Source: a bacterium 0.1xD8-71 (GTDB lineage: Bacteria; Bacillota; Clostridia; Lachnospirales; Lachnospiraceae). Taken from it: a stretch of 64,000 nt of DNA. The position numbers and the translations under genes were made by a program. Positions 9,907 to 17,884 of this stretch are shown one piece after another (the first letter of the stretch is position 1; each line of letters begins with the position of its first letter). The notes beneath the pieces are model-generated. The model had not been told where the DNA came from, ran no database searches, and saw only the letters and a list, made by a program, of their open reading frames with translations. The stretch is taken from NCBI GenBank assembly GCA_003612405.1, contig RAYR01000017.1:57258-121257 (forward strand). The letters are read 5' to 3'.

Positions 9907-11115
9907 ATGGCTAAGCATTATGAAGATGAGTATGACGAGGGCGAATACAGGCCAAGAAAAAAGTCTTCTTCCAAGAGCAGTTCAAAGTCATCCGGCAGGA
10001 AATCTTCCGGATCCGGGAAGAAGTCATCCGGCAAAAAATCATCCGGTAAAGGTGCAGGTAAGAAACAGCAGGCCAAGAAACAGCGCAGACGGATCATTAT
10101 TTTCATTATTGAAATCATTGTTCTGGTCATTGCAGTGTTTGCCCTCTATGCGATTACGAAGGGAACAGGAACCGGCAAGGTAGAGCTTGATGATGAGGAT
10201 ATTATCATCAATGATACTGTGGAACAGGCGCAGGAGACAACCATGAAGGGGTATCGGAATATTGCCCTATTTGGTGTGGACTCCACCACAGGTGCGCTGA
10301 CCAAGAATACGCGAAGCGACACAATTATGATTGCATCCATCAATCTGGATACGGGAGAGTGTAAACTGGTTTCCGTTTATCGAGATACTTACCTGAATCT
10401 GAGCAATGACACGTATAACAAATGTAACGCTGCCTACGCCAAGGGCGGACCGGAGCAGGCAATCAATATGCTGAATATGAATCTGGACATGAATATTACA
10501 GATTTTGTTACGGTAGGATTTGCCGGACTGACAGATACCATTGATGCATTGGGCGGTGTGGAGATTAACGTGGACAGCTCGGAGATTAACCACCTGAATA
10601 ATTACCAGCTGTGTATCGCGGAAGATTTAAAGAGAAGCTACACCCCTGTAACACAGACAGGTATGCAGCGCCTGGATGGTTTACAGGCAACCGGTTACTG
10701 CCGTATCCGTTATACGGCGGGAGATGACTTTAAACGTGCGGAGAGACAGAGAGATGTGCTCAAGGCAGTAGCGGAACAGGCCAAGAAGGCATCCCTGCCG
10801 CAGCTGACAAGCACTGCGGATTCTGTATTCAATGAAGTGTATACGTCCCTGGATCTGGCGGAGATTGTGGATATGCTGGGCAATGTGAGCACTTACTATA
10901 TTTCTGATACAGCAGGATTCCCGCAGGAGTCTAATCGTATCACCGGGACAATCGGTCCCAAAGGATCCTGTGTCATCCCGCTTAGCCTGGAGGACAATGT
11001 CAGATGGCTGCACAAGTTCCTGTTTAATGCGGATGATTATGAACCCTCAGAGACTGTGAAACGGTGCAGTGAGAAGATTTATGAAGAAACGAATGGATAT
11101 CTGAAGAAAGAATAA
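9907..11115 (+). CDS. LytR-CpsA-Psr (LCP) family wall glycopolymer ligase
   Basis: The protein has 402 residues. LCP enzymes transfer lipid-linked glycopolymers onto peptidoglycan outside the membrane. The cytoplasmic N-terminus is a low-complexity lysine/serine/glycine tract (residues 18-60, repeats of KSSG type), followed by one transmembrane helix (about 62-85). The LCP domain starts near residue 115: FGVDSTTGALTKNTRSDTIM, with the conserved arginine and aspartate, then RDTYLN and GYCRIRYTAGDDFKRAERQR. The ATG at 9907 follows AAGGGAG; an earlier in-frame ATG lacks a ribosome site. It directly follows the glycan assembly genes and would be their final step. Confidence 0.93.
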   Translation: MAKHYEDEYDEGEYRPRKKSSSKSSSKSSGRKSSGSGKKSSGKKSSGKGAGKKQQAKKQRRRIIIFIIEIIVLVIAVFALYAITKGTGTGKVELDDEDIIINDTVEQAQETTMKGYRNIALFGVDSTTGALTKNTRSDTIMIASINLDTGECKLVSVYRDTYLNLSNDTYNKCNAAYAKGGPEQAINMLNMNLDMNITDFVTVGFAGLTDTIDALGGVEINVDSSEINHLNNYQLCIAEDLKRSYTPVTQTGMQRLDGLQATGYCRIRYTAGDDFKRAERQRDVLKAVAEQAKKASLPQLTSTADSVFNEVYTSLDLAEIVDMLGNVSTYYISDTAGFPQESNRITGTIGPKGSCVIPLSLEDNVRWLHKFLFNADDYEPSETVKRCSEKIYEETNGYLKKE

Positions 11116-11120
11116 AAGCA

Positions 11121-11148
11121 AAGGGGCTTGTCTTGCAGGCCCCTTTTT
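11121..11148 (+). terminator. Rho-independent terminator after the LCP gene
   Basis: The stem AAGGGGC/GCCCCTT with an 11-base loop is followed by TTT. Confidence 0.75.
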
Positions 11149-11180
11149 CCCGTAATCAAGAATAGAGGGAGGGAGACTGC

Positions 11181-12110
11181 GTGGAACGGGTAGACATCAT
11201 TATTCCCGCCTATAAACCTGACCAGAAGTTTCTTAAGCTGATTGAGAAACTGACACATCAGAGTGTGCCCATCAACCGGATTATTGTCATGAACACGGAG
11301 CAGAAATATTTCGACCGGTTGGTTTATGGTACTTCTTTTTCCAAGGATCATCATAAGATAGTAGTGAGGCATCTGTCTAAAAGAGAATATGACCATGGCC
11401 GTACCAGAAATCAGGGCGTCAGACATTCGGACGCCGATTATTTTGTGATGATTACGCAGGATGCGGTGCCCGCGGATGCATATATGGTGGAGCAGCTGCT
11501 GGCACAGCTGCAAAATGAAAATGTGGCTGTGGCCTATGCCAGACAGCTGGCGGAGGAAGGAAGCAGCGAAGAAGAGCGGTATACGAGAAACTTTAACTAT
11601 CCGCCGCAATCCAGAATCAAGACTCGGGATGATTTATCCCAGCTGGGGATCAAGACGTTTTTCTGCTCCAATGTCTGTGCCGCTTATAACAGGAAAATAT
11701 TTGACAGTCTGGGAGGTTTTGCAAAGCATACGATATTTAATGAGGATATGCTTTATGCGGCCAAGGCCGTGGAGGCCGGATATGCCATTGCTTATACGGC
11801 GCAGGCGCGGGTATACCACTCCCATAACTATACCAATGCACAGCAGTTTCACAGGAATTTTGACCTGGGTGTCTCGCAGGCAGATCATCCGGAGGTGTTT
11901 GGCAGGTATCCTTCGGAATCGGAGGGGATACGCATGGTAAAGGGATTAATAGAGCATTTGAAGAAAAAGAAAATGAAACGCAGGATTCCCCATGTGTTGT
12001 GTCAAAGCTTCTGTAAGTATATGGGGTATCTTCTGGGTAAAAATTACCGCAGGCTGCCAAGACGTCTGGTCCTTTCCATGACATCCAACAAGGAATACTG
12101 GATGTATTAG
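11181..12110 (+). CDS. Family 2 glycosyltransferase, RfbF-like
   Basis: The protein has 309 residues and starts at GTG 11181 with GGGAGGGAG 5 bases upstream. The GT-A fold shows VDIIIPAYKP, EYDHGRTRNQGV (a signature of the RfbF/rhamnosyltransferase-like subgroup), and MITQDAVP in the position of the metal-binding motif. FNEDMLYAAKAVEAGY and ARVYHSHNY complete the catalytic half. The last 60 residues are basic (KKKKMKRR), consistent with membrane-surface contact. It follows the LCP terminator and precedes glmS by 54 bases. Sugar specificity is not readable. Confidence 0.9.
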   Translation: MERVDIIIPAYKPDQKFLKLIEKLTHQSVPINRIIVMNTEQKYFDRLVYGTSFSKDHHKIVVRHLSKREYDHGRTRNQGVRHSDADYFVMITQDAVPADAYMVEQLLAQLQNENVAVAYARQLAEEGSSEEERYTRNFNYPPQSRIKTRDDLSQLGIKTFFCSNVCAAYNRKIFDSLGGFAKHTIFNEDMLYAAKAVEAGYAIAYTAQARVYHSHNYTNAQQFHRNFDLGVSQADHPEVFGRYPSESEGIRMVKGLIEHLKKKKMKRRIPHVLCQSFCKYMGYLLGKNYRRLPRRLVLSMTSNKEYWMY

Positions 12111-12164
12111 CAGGCCGGGCGGACACAGGCAGTAGAGGGCAGGGAAAAGCAGGAGGATGAAAAC

Positions 12165-13991
12165 ATGTGTGGAATCGTAGGCTATATTGGAACCAAACAG
12201 GCGGCGCCGATTATACTGGATGGATTGTCCAAGTTAGAATACCGCGGGTATGATTCTGCGGGTATGGCAATCTACGATGATGGTAAGATCAACATTACCA
12301 AATCGGTAGGGCGGCTTAAAGTACTTGAGAATCTGACCCATGGCGGAGAGACCATGCCGGGTATCTGCGGAATCGGACATACCCGTTGGGCGACTCATGG
12401 CGTGCCCAGCGATATCAATGCACATCCTCATTTTAATGAGGCGGAAACCATTACTGTGGTACATAACGGTATCATCGAGAATTATATTCAGCTTCGCAAA
12501 ATGCTGACGGAGCGGGGATACAAGTTCGTTTCGGAGACGGATACGGAAGTGCTGGCGCATCTGCTGGATTATTATTATAAAGGCAACCCCCTGGAAGCTA
12601 TAACCAAGGTGCTTCACCGTGTGGAAGGGTCTTATGCCCTGGGGATTCTCTTTGCGGACTGCCCGGATCAGATTTTTGCGGCCAGAAAGGATTCTCCGCT
12701 TATCGTGGGACAGAATCAGGATGGATGTTTTATCGCTTCAGATGTGCCTGCGGTCCTTAAATATACCAGAAAAGTATACTATGTTGACAATCAGGAAGTG
12801 GTGCGTCTGCGCGCCGATCACATGCACTTTTATACGGTGGATGAAGAGGAGACCACGAAGGAGCCCGTCACCATTGAGTGGGATGCCAGCGCGGCGGAGA
12901 AAGCCGGTTATGAGCATTTCATGTTAAAGGAGATGTATGAACAGCCGAAAACCGTGACAGACACTTTGATGCCGCGGTTAAAGGATAACGATATTGTCAT
13001 TGATGAGTTGAATATGACGGATGAGGAACTGCGGTCGATTACAAAGATTCATATTGTGGCCTGCGGTTCCGCCTATCATGCGGGCATGACAGGCAAGTAT
13101 GTGATAGAGGGACTGGCCAGAGTGCCGGTGGAGGTGGATCTGGCGTCAGAGTTTCGTTACCGCAATCCCATTCTGGAAGAGGGAGCCATGGTAATTGTTA
13201 TCAGTCAGTCCGGTGAGACAGCGGATACGCTGGCGGCACTTCGGGAAGCAAAGACAAGAGGCTTTAAGGTGCTGGGTATCGTCAATGTGGTGGGCAGTTC
13301 CATTGCCAGGGAAGCGGATAATGTGATGTATACCTGGGCAGGCCCGGAGATTGCGGTGGCAACCACGAAGGCCTACAGTGCTCAGCTGATAGCCCTCTAT
13401 CTGCTGGCCATAAAGCTTGGCAGAGTACGGGGGGAGATAGATGATAAAGCCTATGCAGGTCTGATCGGAGACTTGAGATGCCTGCCGGATCAGATTGAGC
13501 TTTTGCTGCATAATAAGAATAAGATCCAGAGATTTGCGAACCGCTATATCGGTGCAAAGGATGTGTTCTTTATTGGACGGGGCATCGATTATGCGATTTC
13601 CCTGGAAGGATCCCTTAAGTTAAAGGAGATTTCCTATATTCATTCCGAGGCCTATGCGGCGGGAGAGTTAAAACATGGCACCATTTCCCTGATTGAGGAC
13701 GGAACCCTGGTAGCGGCGGTGTCTACCCAGCCGGAACTCTATGCCAAGACCATCAGCAATATGGTGGAAGTCAAGGCGAGAGGAGCTTTTCTGCTGGCGG
13801 TGACCTGTGAGGAGAACAAGGAGATTGAGAAGGCGGCCGATTACGTGATTTATATTCCGGAGACGAATCCTTATTTTGCCAATTCTCTGGCGATTATCCC
13901 ATTACAGCTGTTCGGATATTATGTATCTGTGGGCAAAGGATGTGATGTGGATAAGCCCAGGAATCTTGCAAAATCAGTGACGGTGGAATAA
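12165..13991 (+). CDS. glmS: Glutamine-fructose-6-phosphate aminotransferase (isomerizing)
   Basis: This 608-residue enzyme makes glucosamine-6-phosphate from fructose-6-phosphate and glutamine, the entry to amino-sugar and peptidoglycan synthesis. The processed N-terminal cysteine nucleophile is present (M-CGIVGYIG), as are GHTRWATHG and the glutamine-site VHNGIIENY. Two SIS domains follow (SQSGETADTLAAL and GRGIDYAISLEGSLKLKE), and the conserved C-terminus LAKSVTVE is intact. AGGAGG lies 9 bases upstream. Only 54 bases separate it from the preceding gene, too short for a glmS ribozyme. Confidence 0.98.
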   Translation: MCGIVGYIGTKQAAPIILDGLSKLEYRGYDSAGMAIYDDGKINITKSVGRLKVLENLTHGGETMPGICGIGHTRWATHGVPSDINAHPHFNEAETITVVHNGIIENYIQLRKMLTERGYKFVSETDTEVLAHLLDYYYKGNPLEAITKVLHRVEGSYALGILFADCPDQIFAARKDSPLIVGQNQDGCFIASDVPAVLKYTRKVYYVDNQEVVRLRADHMHFYTVDEEETTKEPVTIEWDASAAEKAGYEHFMLKEMYEQPKTVTDTLMPRLKDNDIVIDELNMTDEELRSITKIHIVACGSAYHAGMTGKYVIEGLARVPVEVDLASEFRYRNPILEEGAMVIVISQSGETADTLAALREAKTRGFKVLGIVNVVGSSIAREADNVMYTWAGPEIAVATTKAYSAQLIALYLLAIKLGRVRGEIDDKAYAGLIGDLRCLPDQIELLLHNKNKIQRFANRYIGAKDVFFIGRGIDYAISLEGSLKLKEISYIHSEAYAAGELKHGTISLIEDGTLVAAVSTQPELYAKTISNMVEVKARGAFLLAVTCEENKEIEKAADYVIYIPETNPYFANSLAIIPLQLFGYYVSVGKGCDVDKPRNLAKSVTVE

Positions 13992-14018
13992 CAGGACATA
14001 TAAAAAACAAAATTAAAA

Positions 14019-14058
14019 CACAATTTTTATAAAAAGTCATCACAATTTATACACAATT
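14019..14058 (+). promoter_or_regulatory. Phased CACAATT direct repeats upstream of htrA
   Basis: CACAATT occurs at 14019, 14041 and 14052, with start-to-start distances of 22 and 11 bases. The last two form a CACAAT-N5-CACAAT pair, the geometry bound by tandem OmpR/PhoP-type response regulators. A possible -10 TATACT lies at 14065. A two-component input on htrA is inferred. Confidence 0.45.
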
Positions 14059-14141
14059 GGGGAATATACTGGCTACATGATCAACAAAGATGATCGGCTA
14101 AGAGCCGGTGCAGAGGAGAGACATGGAAAGGAGAGAGGATC

Positions 14142-15659
14142 ATGTACGATAATCATTATCCAAACGATTACACAAGCCAGGGTGAAAACAAACAACAGCC
14201 TGTTGGAACAGGCTGCCGGACATATCAGAACGGTTATCAGAATTATCAGCAGAATCATACGGCAGGGCAGGGGACAGCACAGAACAATCCTTATGGACAG
14301 GGCGGCAGTTACCAGGGTCAGTCAGGCACCTACCAGTACGGCAGTACCTATCCCAATGACTATGTCAGGATGGATCACGAGAAAGACAAGAAGGCCGGGG
14401 AGAAAAAGCCGCATACTGGCGGCAGGTACTGGAAGAAGGCACTGGCAGCAGTATCTTTGGGCCTGTTTTTCGGTATCTTTGCAGGACTGGGGCTTTATAT
14501 CGTGGATGCGGTTTCCGGCATGTCGGCCCGTGCAGACCAGCCTGTTATCATAGAGCAGACCGATGTGGATGCCGTTGCACAGGAAGCGGAGGAGATTGAA
14601 GATACGGCCAGGGACGCTGCAAACCAGACGGCAGCGGGCATTAAGAAAACAGACACAGTGACCACGGTGGTTTCTGATGTGACCGATGTGGTGTCGGAGG
14701 TAATGCCTTCTATCGTGGCAGTCAACAATCACTATACGGAAACCTTGTCTTATTTCGGACAATCCATGAGCAGTGAGGCGGATGCCAGCGGATCCGGTAT
14801 CATTGTCGGACAGAATGACACAGAGCTCTTAATTGTGACCAATTACCATGTGATAGAGGACACAGATAAGCTGACGGTTCAGTTTGTGGAAGGCAGTGAA
14901 GCGGAAGCACTGATCAAAGGTATGGATCCGAATATGGATCTGGCAGTCATTGCTGTGCCGATTGAGGAAATAGAATCTAAGACATTGCAGGAGATTAAAG
15001 TAGCTACCCTGGGTGATTCCGATTCCCTGGTGGTGGGAGAGCCTGCAATTGCCATTGGGAACTCCCTGGGCTATGGGCAGTCGGTTACCACAGGGGTAAT
15101 CAGTGCGCTGGACAGGAGCATAGAGATATCCGGCAGTGCGGACGGCACCTTTATTCAGACAGATGCAGCTATCAATCCGGGCAATTCCGGTGGGGCGCTT
15201 TTAAATATCAAAGGTGAGGTTATCGGTATCAATTCTAACAAGATTGGCGGCAGTGCAGTGGAAGGTATGGGATATGCGATTCCCATTTCTGCGGCCAGCC
15301 CGATCATTGCAGATCTGATGCTTAAGGAAACCAAGAGCAAAGTAGCCAAGGAGGAGAGGGGCTATCTGGGAATTTCCGGTATCAGTGTCACGCCGGAGGT
15401 GTCTCAGGCATATGGTATGCCCGAGGGCGTCTATATCGCACAGGTGTATGCGAACACCGCAGCATCCAGGGCAGGTCTCAAACAGGGTGATATTATCATG
15501 GAATTTAACGGTGATTCTATCACTTCCATGGAGGAGCTGCAAAGAGAACTGGAGTTTTATGCCAAAGGCGATACTGTGAAGGTAAAGGTCATGACCATGA
15601 CGGTGAATGGATATGAGGAAGCAACAGTGGATCTTACCCTTGGGAATAAGGTGCAGTAA
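14142..15659 (+). CDS. htrA: HtrA/DegP-like membrane-anchored serine protease with PDZ domain
   Basis: This 505-residue surface quality-control protease degrades misfolded exported proteins. A glutamine/tyrosine/glycine-rich cytoplasmic N-terminus (about 90 residues) is followed by one transmembrane helix (about 97-120). The trypsin-like domain has the full triad: His in TNYHVIED (about 234), Asp in NMDLAVI (about 265), Ser in NPGNSGGAL (about 348). A C-terminal PDZ domain (YLGISG, ASRAGLKQGDIIMEFNG) follows. The ATG has AAAGGAGAG upstream. It is bounded by glmS and a strong terminator, so it is probably a single-gene unit with its own stress-responsive promoter region. Confidence 0.95.
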   Translation: MYDNHYPNDYTSQGENKQQPVGTGCRTYQNGYQNYQQNHTAGQGTAQNNPYGQGGSYQGQSGTYQYGSTYPNDYVRMDHEKDKKAGEKKPHTGGRYWKKALAAVSLGLFFGIFAGLGLYIVDAVSGMSARADQPVIIEQTDVDAVAQEAEEIEDTARDAANQTAAGIKKTDTVTTVVSDVTDVVSEVMPSIVAVNNHYTETLSYFGQSMSSEADASGSGIIVGQNDTELLIVTNYHVIEDTDKLTVQFVEGSEAEALIKGMDPNMDLAVIAVPIEEIESKTLQEIKVATLGDSDSLVVGEPAIAIGNSLGYGQSVTTGVISALDRSIEISGSADGTFIQTDAAINPGNSGGALLNIKGEVIGINSNKIGGSAVEGMGYAIPISAASPIIADLMLKETKSKVAKEERGYLGISGISVTPEVSQAYGMPEGVYIAQVYANTAASRAGLKQGDIIMEFNGDSITSMEELQRELEFYAKGDTVKVKVMTMTVNGYEEATVDLTLGNKVQ

Positions 15660-15690
15660 TAGAGAAAGTTATGAATAGCAGAGTATAAGC

Positions 15691-15722
15691 GGAGAAAGGC
15701 GGTTGTATGACCGCCTTTCTCC
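15691..15722 (+). terminator. Terminator-like hairpin after htrA
   Basis: A perfect 13-base-pair stem GGAGAAAGGCGGT/ACCGCCTTTCTCC closes a 6-base loop. The T-run after it is short (TTGT). Confidence 0.7.
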
Positions 15723-15744
15723 TTGTATGGCGTTTTAGAAAATG

Positions 15745-15773
15745 TTTACTTGTGGGAAAAAGTCTTTTATACT
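15745..15773 (+). promoter_or_regulatory. Candidate promoter upstream of the clpX-like region
   Basis: TTTACT and TATACT are separated by 17 bases. An overlapping alternative is TTGTGG at 15750 with TATGAT at 15773. Either could serve the decayed gene and the clpX-like gene. Confidence 0.45.
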
Positions 15774-15842
15774 ATGATAGAGGGGCGGGAATGTATACCT
15801 CCTTATTGTAGAGTAAAATGGAAGGAATATCTGTATATACAA

Positions 15843-16162
15843 ATGAGAAAAAAACTTTTTCTGATTCTTGGTGATGCTGTTTGGACTGGGGACCTTATTG
15901 GCTTCACAGGAGAAGAAAGTGTGGCTGCGGTGTGGAGATGATAATCGGATGTCCTCCTACAGGAGAGATAGAGCATAAAGTCACTTTTCTGGAAGATGAG
16001 GGGGAATCTGTAATATGGATTACTGATGGTGCAGTATTGGAAGAACTGCCGTATTATGATAAGGACAAATATGCAGGGTGGTATTTTTCATATAGCAATG
16101 AGGAATATTTTGACGAGCTGCCAATTTATGAAGATGTTATATTTCGCCGTAAGGTGCGGTAG
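15843..16162 (+). pseudogene. Probable frameshifted small exported protein
   Basis: No frame is open across this stretch. ATG at 15843 opens MRKKLFLIL, a signal-peptide-like start. A second frame then continues with hydrophobic VMLFGLGTLLASQEKK, and a third frame from about 15930 carries an acidic tail (GEIEHKVTFLEDEGESVIWI ending at 16162). Joining the three with two single-base shifts gives one plausible small exported protein of roughly 105 residues. The alternative is a genuine short protein read only from the third frame (ATG 15938, 74 residues). I do not recognise the family. Confidence 0.4.
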
Positions 16163-16198
16163 ACAGATTCTATTGGGAAAAGAAGGAGAGAGACAGGC

Positions 16199-17830
16199 AT
16201 GTATGATGATATAGATAAGGAAATGGAGAGTAAAACCTGGGATTTCAGGGAAGTTGAAGACGCCGAAGAGCAAAGAGAAAAACTACGCAGGTTAAGAAAA
16301 GAGAATGAGGAGAAACAGATTTCCGGGCAGGATACGGCGGTGGTAACAATGGAAGATGAGCAGGATAAGCCCGGGGAGGAAGTTCTGGTGGAAACCGGAG
16401 ACGGTGTTGTGAAGGCGGATGAGGAGAAAGACAGTCATGACAATGACTATGAAGACGTCTGTTTTATCTGCCGCAGGCCGGAGAGCAAGGCGGGCAGGAT
16501 GTTCAGGCTCCCAAACCACATCTGTGTCTGTGATGACTGTATGCATAAGACCATGGATACAGTCAGCCAGTTCGATTATCAGGGCCTTTTAAATCATGAT
16601 GATATGGATGATTTAGGCGGCCGGGGCTTTCCGAATATCAGTTTTGTCAATCTGGCGGATTTACAGGGAGACGGCGGGATTCCGAACAAGCAGAAACTGA
16701 AGAAAAAGAAGAAGAAAGATGCTCCACCGGAGATTGACATCCGCAATATCATGCCGCCGCATAAGATCAAGGAAAAACTGGATGAGTATGTGGTAGGACA
16801 GGAGCATGCAAAGAAAGTCATGTCGGTGGCAGTTTATAATCACTATAAGAGAGTAGCTACCGGCACCATGGATGAGATTGAAATAGAGAAGTCCAATATG
16901 CTTATGATCGGGCCGACAGGCTGTGGTAAGACATATCTTGTCAAAACCCTGGCCAGACTGTTGGATGTGCCGCTTGCCATTACCGATGCAACCTCGCTTA
17001 CAGAGGCAGGATATATTGGTGACGATATTGAGAGTGTAGTGTCCAAGCTGCTTGCGGCGGCGGATAATGATGTGGAGCGTGCGGAAAGAGGGATTATTTT
17101 TATTGATGAGATTGATAAAATCGCCAAGAAGAAAAATACCAATTCCCGGGATGTGAGCGGCGAATCGGTGCAGCAGGGTATGTTAAAGCTTCTGGAAGGC
17201 GCCGAGGTGGAGGTTCCGGTGGGGGCCAATTCCAAGAACGCCATGGTGCCGCTTGCCACGGTCAACACCAAGAATATTCTGTTCATCTGCGGCGGTGCTT
17301 TTCCGGATCTGGAGGAAATCATCAAGCAGAGATTGAACAAAAAGACCTCTATCGGTTACAGTGCGGAATTGAAGGACAAGTATGATAAGGAAAAGAATAT
17401 CCTGAACCGGGTGACGGTGGAAGATATCAAGAAATTTGGCATGATACCGGAGTTTATCGGCCGTCTTCCGGTGATATTTACCCTGGAAGGACTGACGAAA
17501 GAGATGATGGTCAAGATCTTGAGTGAACCTCGAAATGCCATCTTGAAGCAGTATCAGAAACTGCTGGAACTGGACGAGGTACAGCTTGCCTTTGACCAGG
17601 GCGCACTGGAGGCGATTGCGGAGAAAGCCATGGAAAAGGAGACCGGCGCCAGAGCGCTTCGGGCGATTATCGAAGAATTTATGCTGGATATTATGTATGA
17701 GGTGCCAAAGGATGACAATATTGGCCGTGTGATTATCACCAGGGAATATATTGAGGGTACTGGCGGCCCGGTGATAGACATTCGCAGTAACAGCATGGAG
17801 CATCCGGATAATCTGCGTGTGATAGAATAG
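16199..17830 (+). CDS. clpX: ClpX-like AAA+ unfoldase, divergent
   Basis: This 543-residue ClpX-family protein is about 120 residues longer than standard ClpX. The first 85 residues are charged and unlike ClpX. A C4 zinc-binding module follows (C88, C91, then C111, C114 in CDDC), then a lysine-rich linker (KLKKKKKKD). The AAA+ core has Walker A GPTGCGKT (238-245), the pore loop GYIG (271-274), Walker B IIFIDE (299-304) and the sensor/arginine region EFIGRLP. The ClpP-docking tripeptide, normally IGF, reads IGY (385-387). No clpP or tig is adjacent, so this may be a paralogue. It probably unfolds substrates for ClpP, less certainly than a canonical ClpX. Confidence 0.88.
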   Translation: MYDDIDKEMESKTWDFREVEDAEEQREKLRRLRKENEEKQISGQDTAVVTMEDEQDKPGEEVLVETGDGVVKADEEKDSHDNDYEDVCFICRRPESKAGRMFRLPNHICVCDDCMHKTMDTVSQFDYQGLLNHDDMDDLGGRGFPNISFVNLADLQGDGGIPNKQKLKKKKKKDAPPEIDIRNIMPPHKIKEKLDEYVVGQEHAKKVMSVAVYNHYKRVATGTMDEIEIEKSNMLMIGPTGCGKTYLVKTLARLLDVPLAITDATSLTEAGYIGDDIESVVSKLLAAADNDVERAERGIIFIDEIDKIAKKKNTNSRDVSGESVQQGMLKLLEGAEVEVPVGANSKNAMVPLATVNTKNILFICGGAFPDLEEIIKQRLNKKTSIGYSAELKDKYDKEKNILNRVTVEDIKKFGMIPEFIGRLPVIFTLEGLTKEMMVKILSEPRNAILKQYQKLLELDEVQLAFDQGALEAIAEKAMEKETGARALRAIIEEFMLDIMYEVPKDDNIGRVIITREYIEGTGGPVIDIRSNSMEHPDNLRVIE

Positions 17831-17884
17831 AAGGAGGAGGCATAGAATAAAGATAAGAGTATAACCAGGTGAAAGGGTGGAAAT

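Noticed and set aside
12111..12164. glmS ribozyme/riboswitch before glmS
   Set aside because: The gap is only 54 bases, far shorter than the ribozyme, and it shows none of its core pairing.
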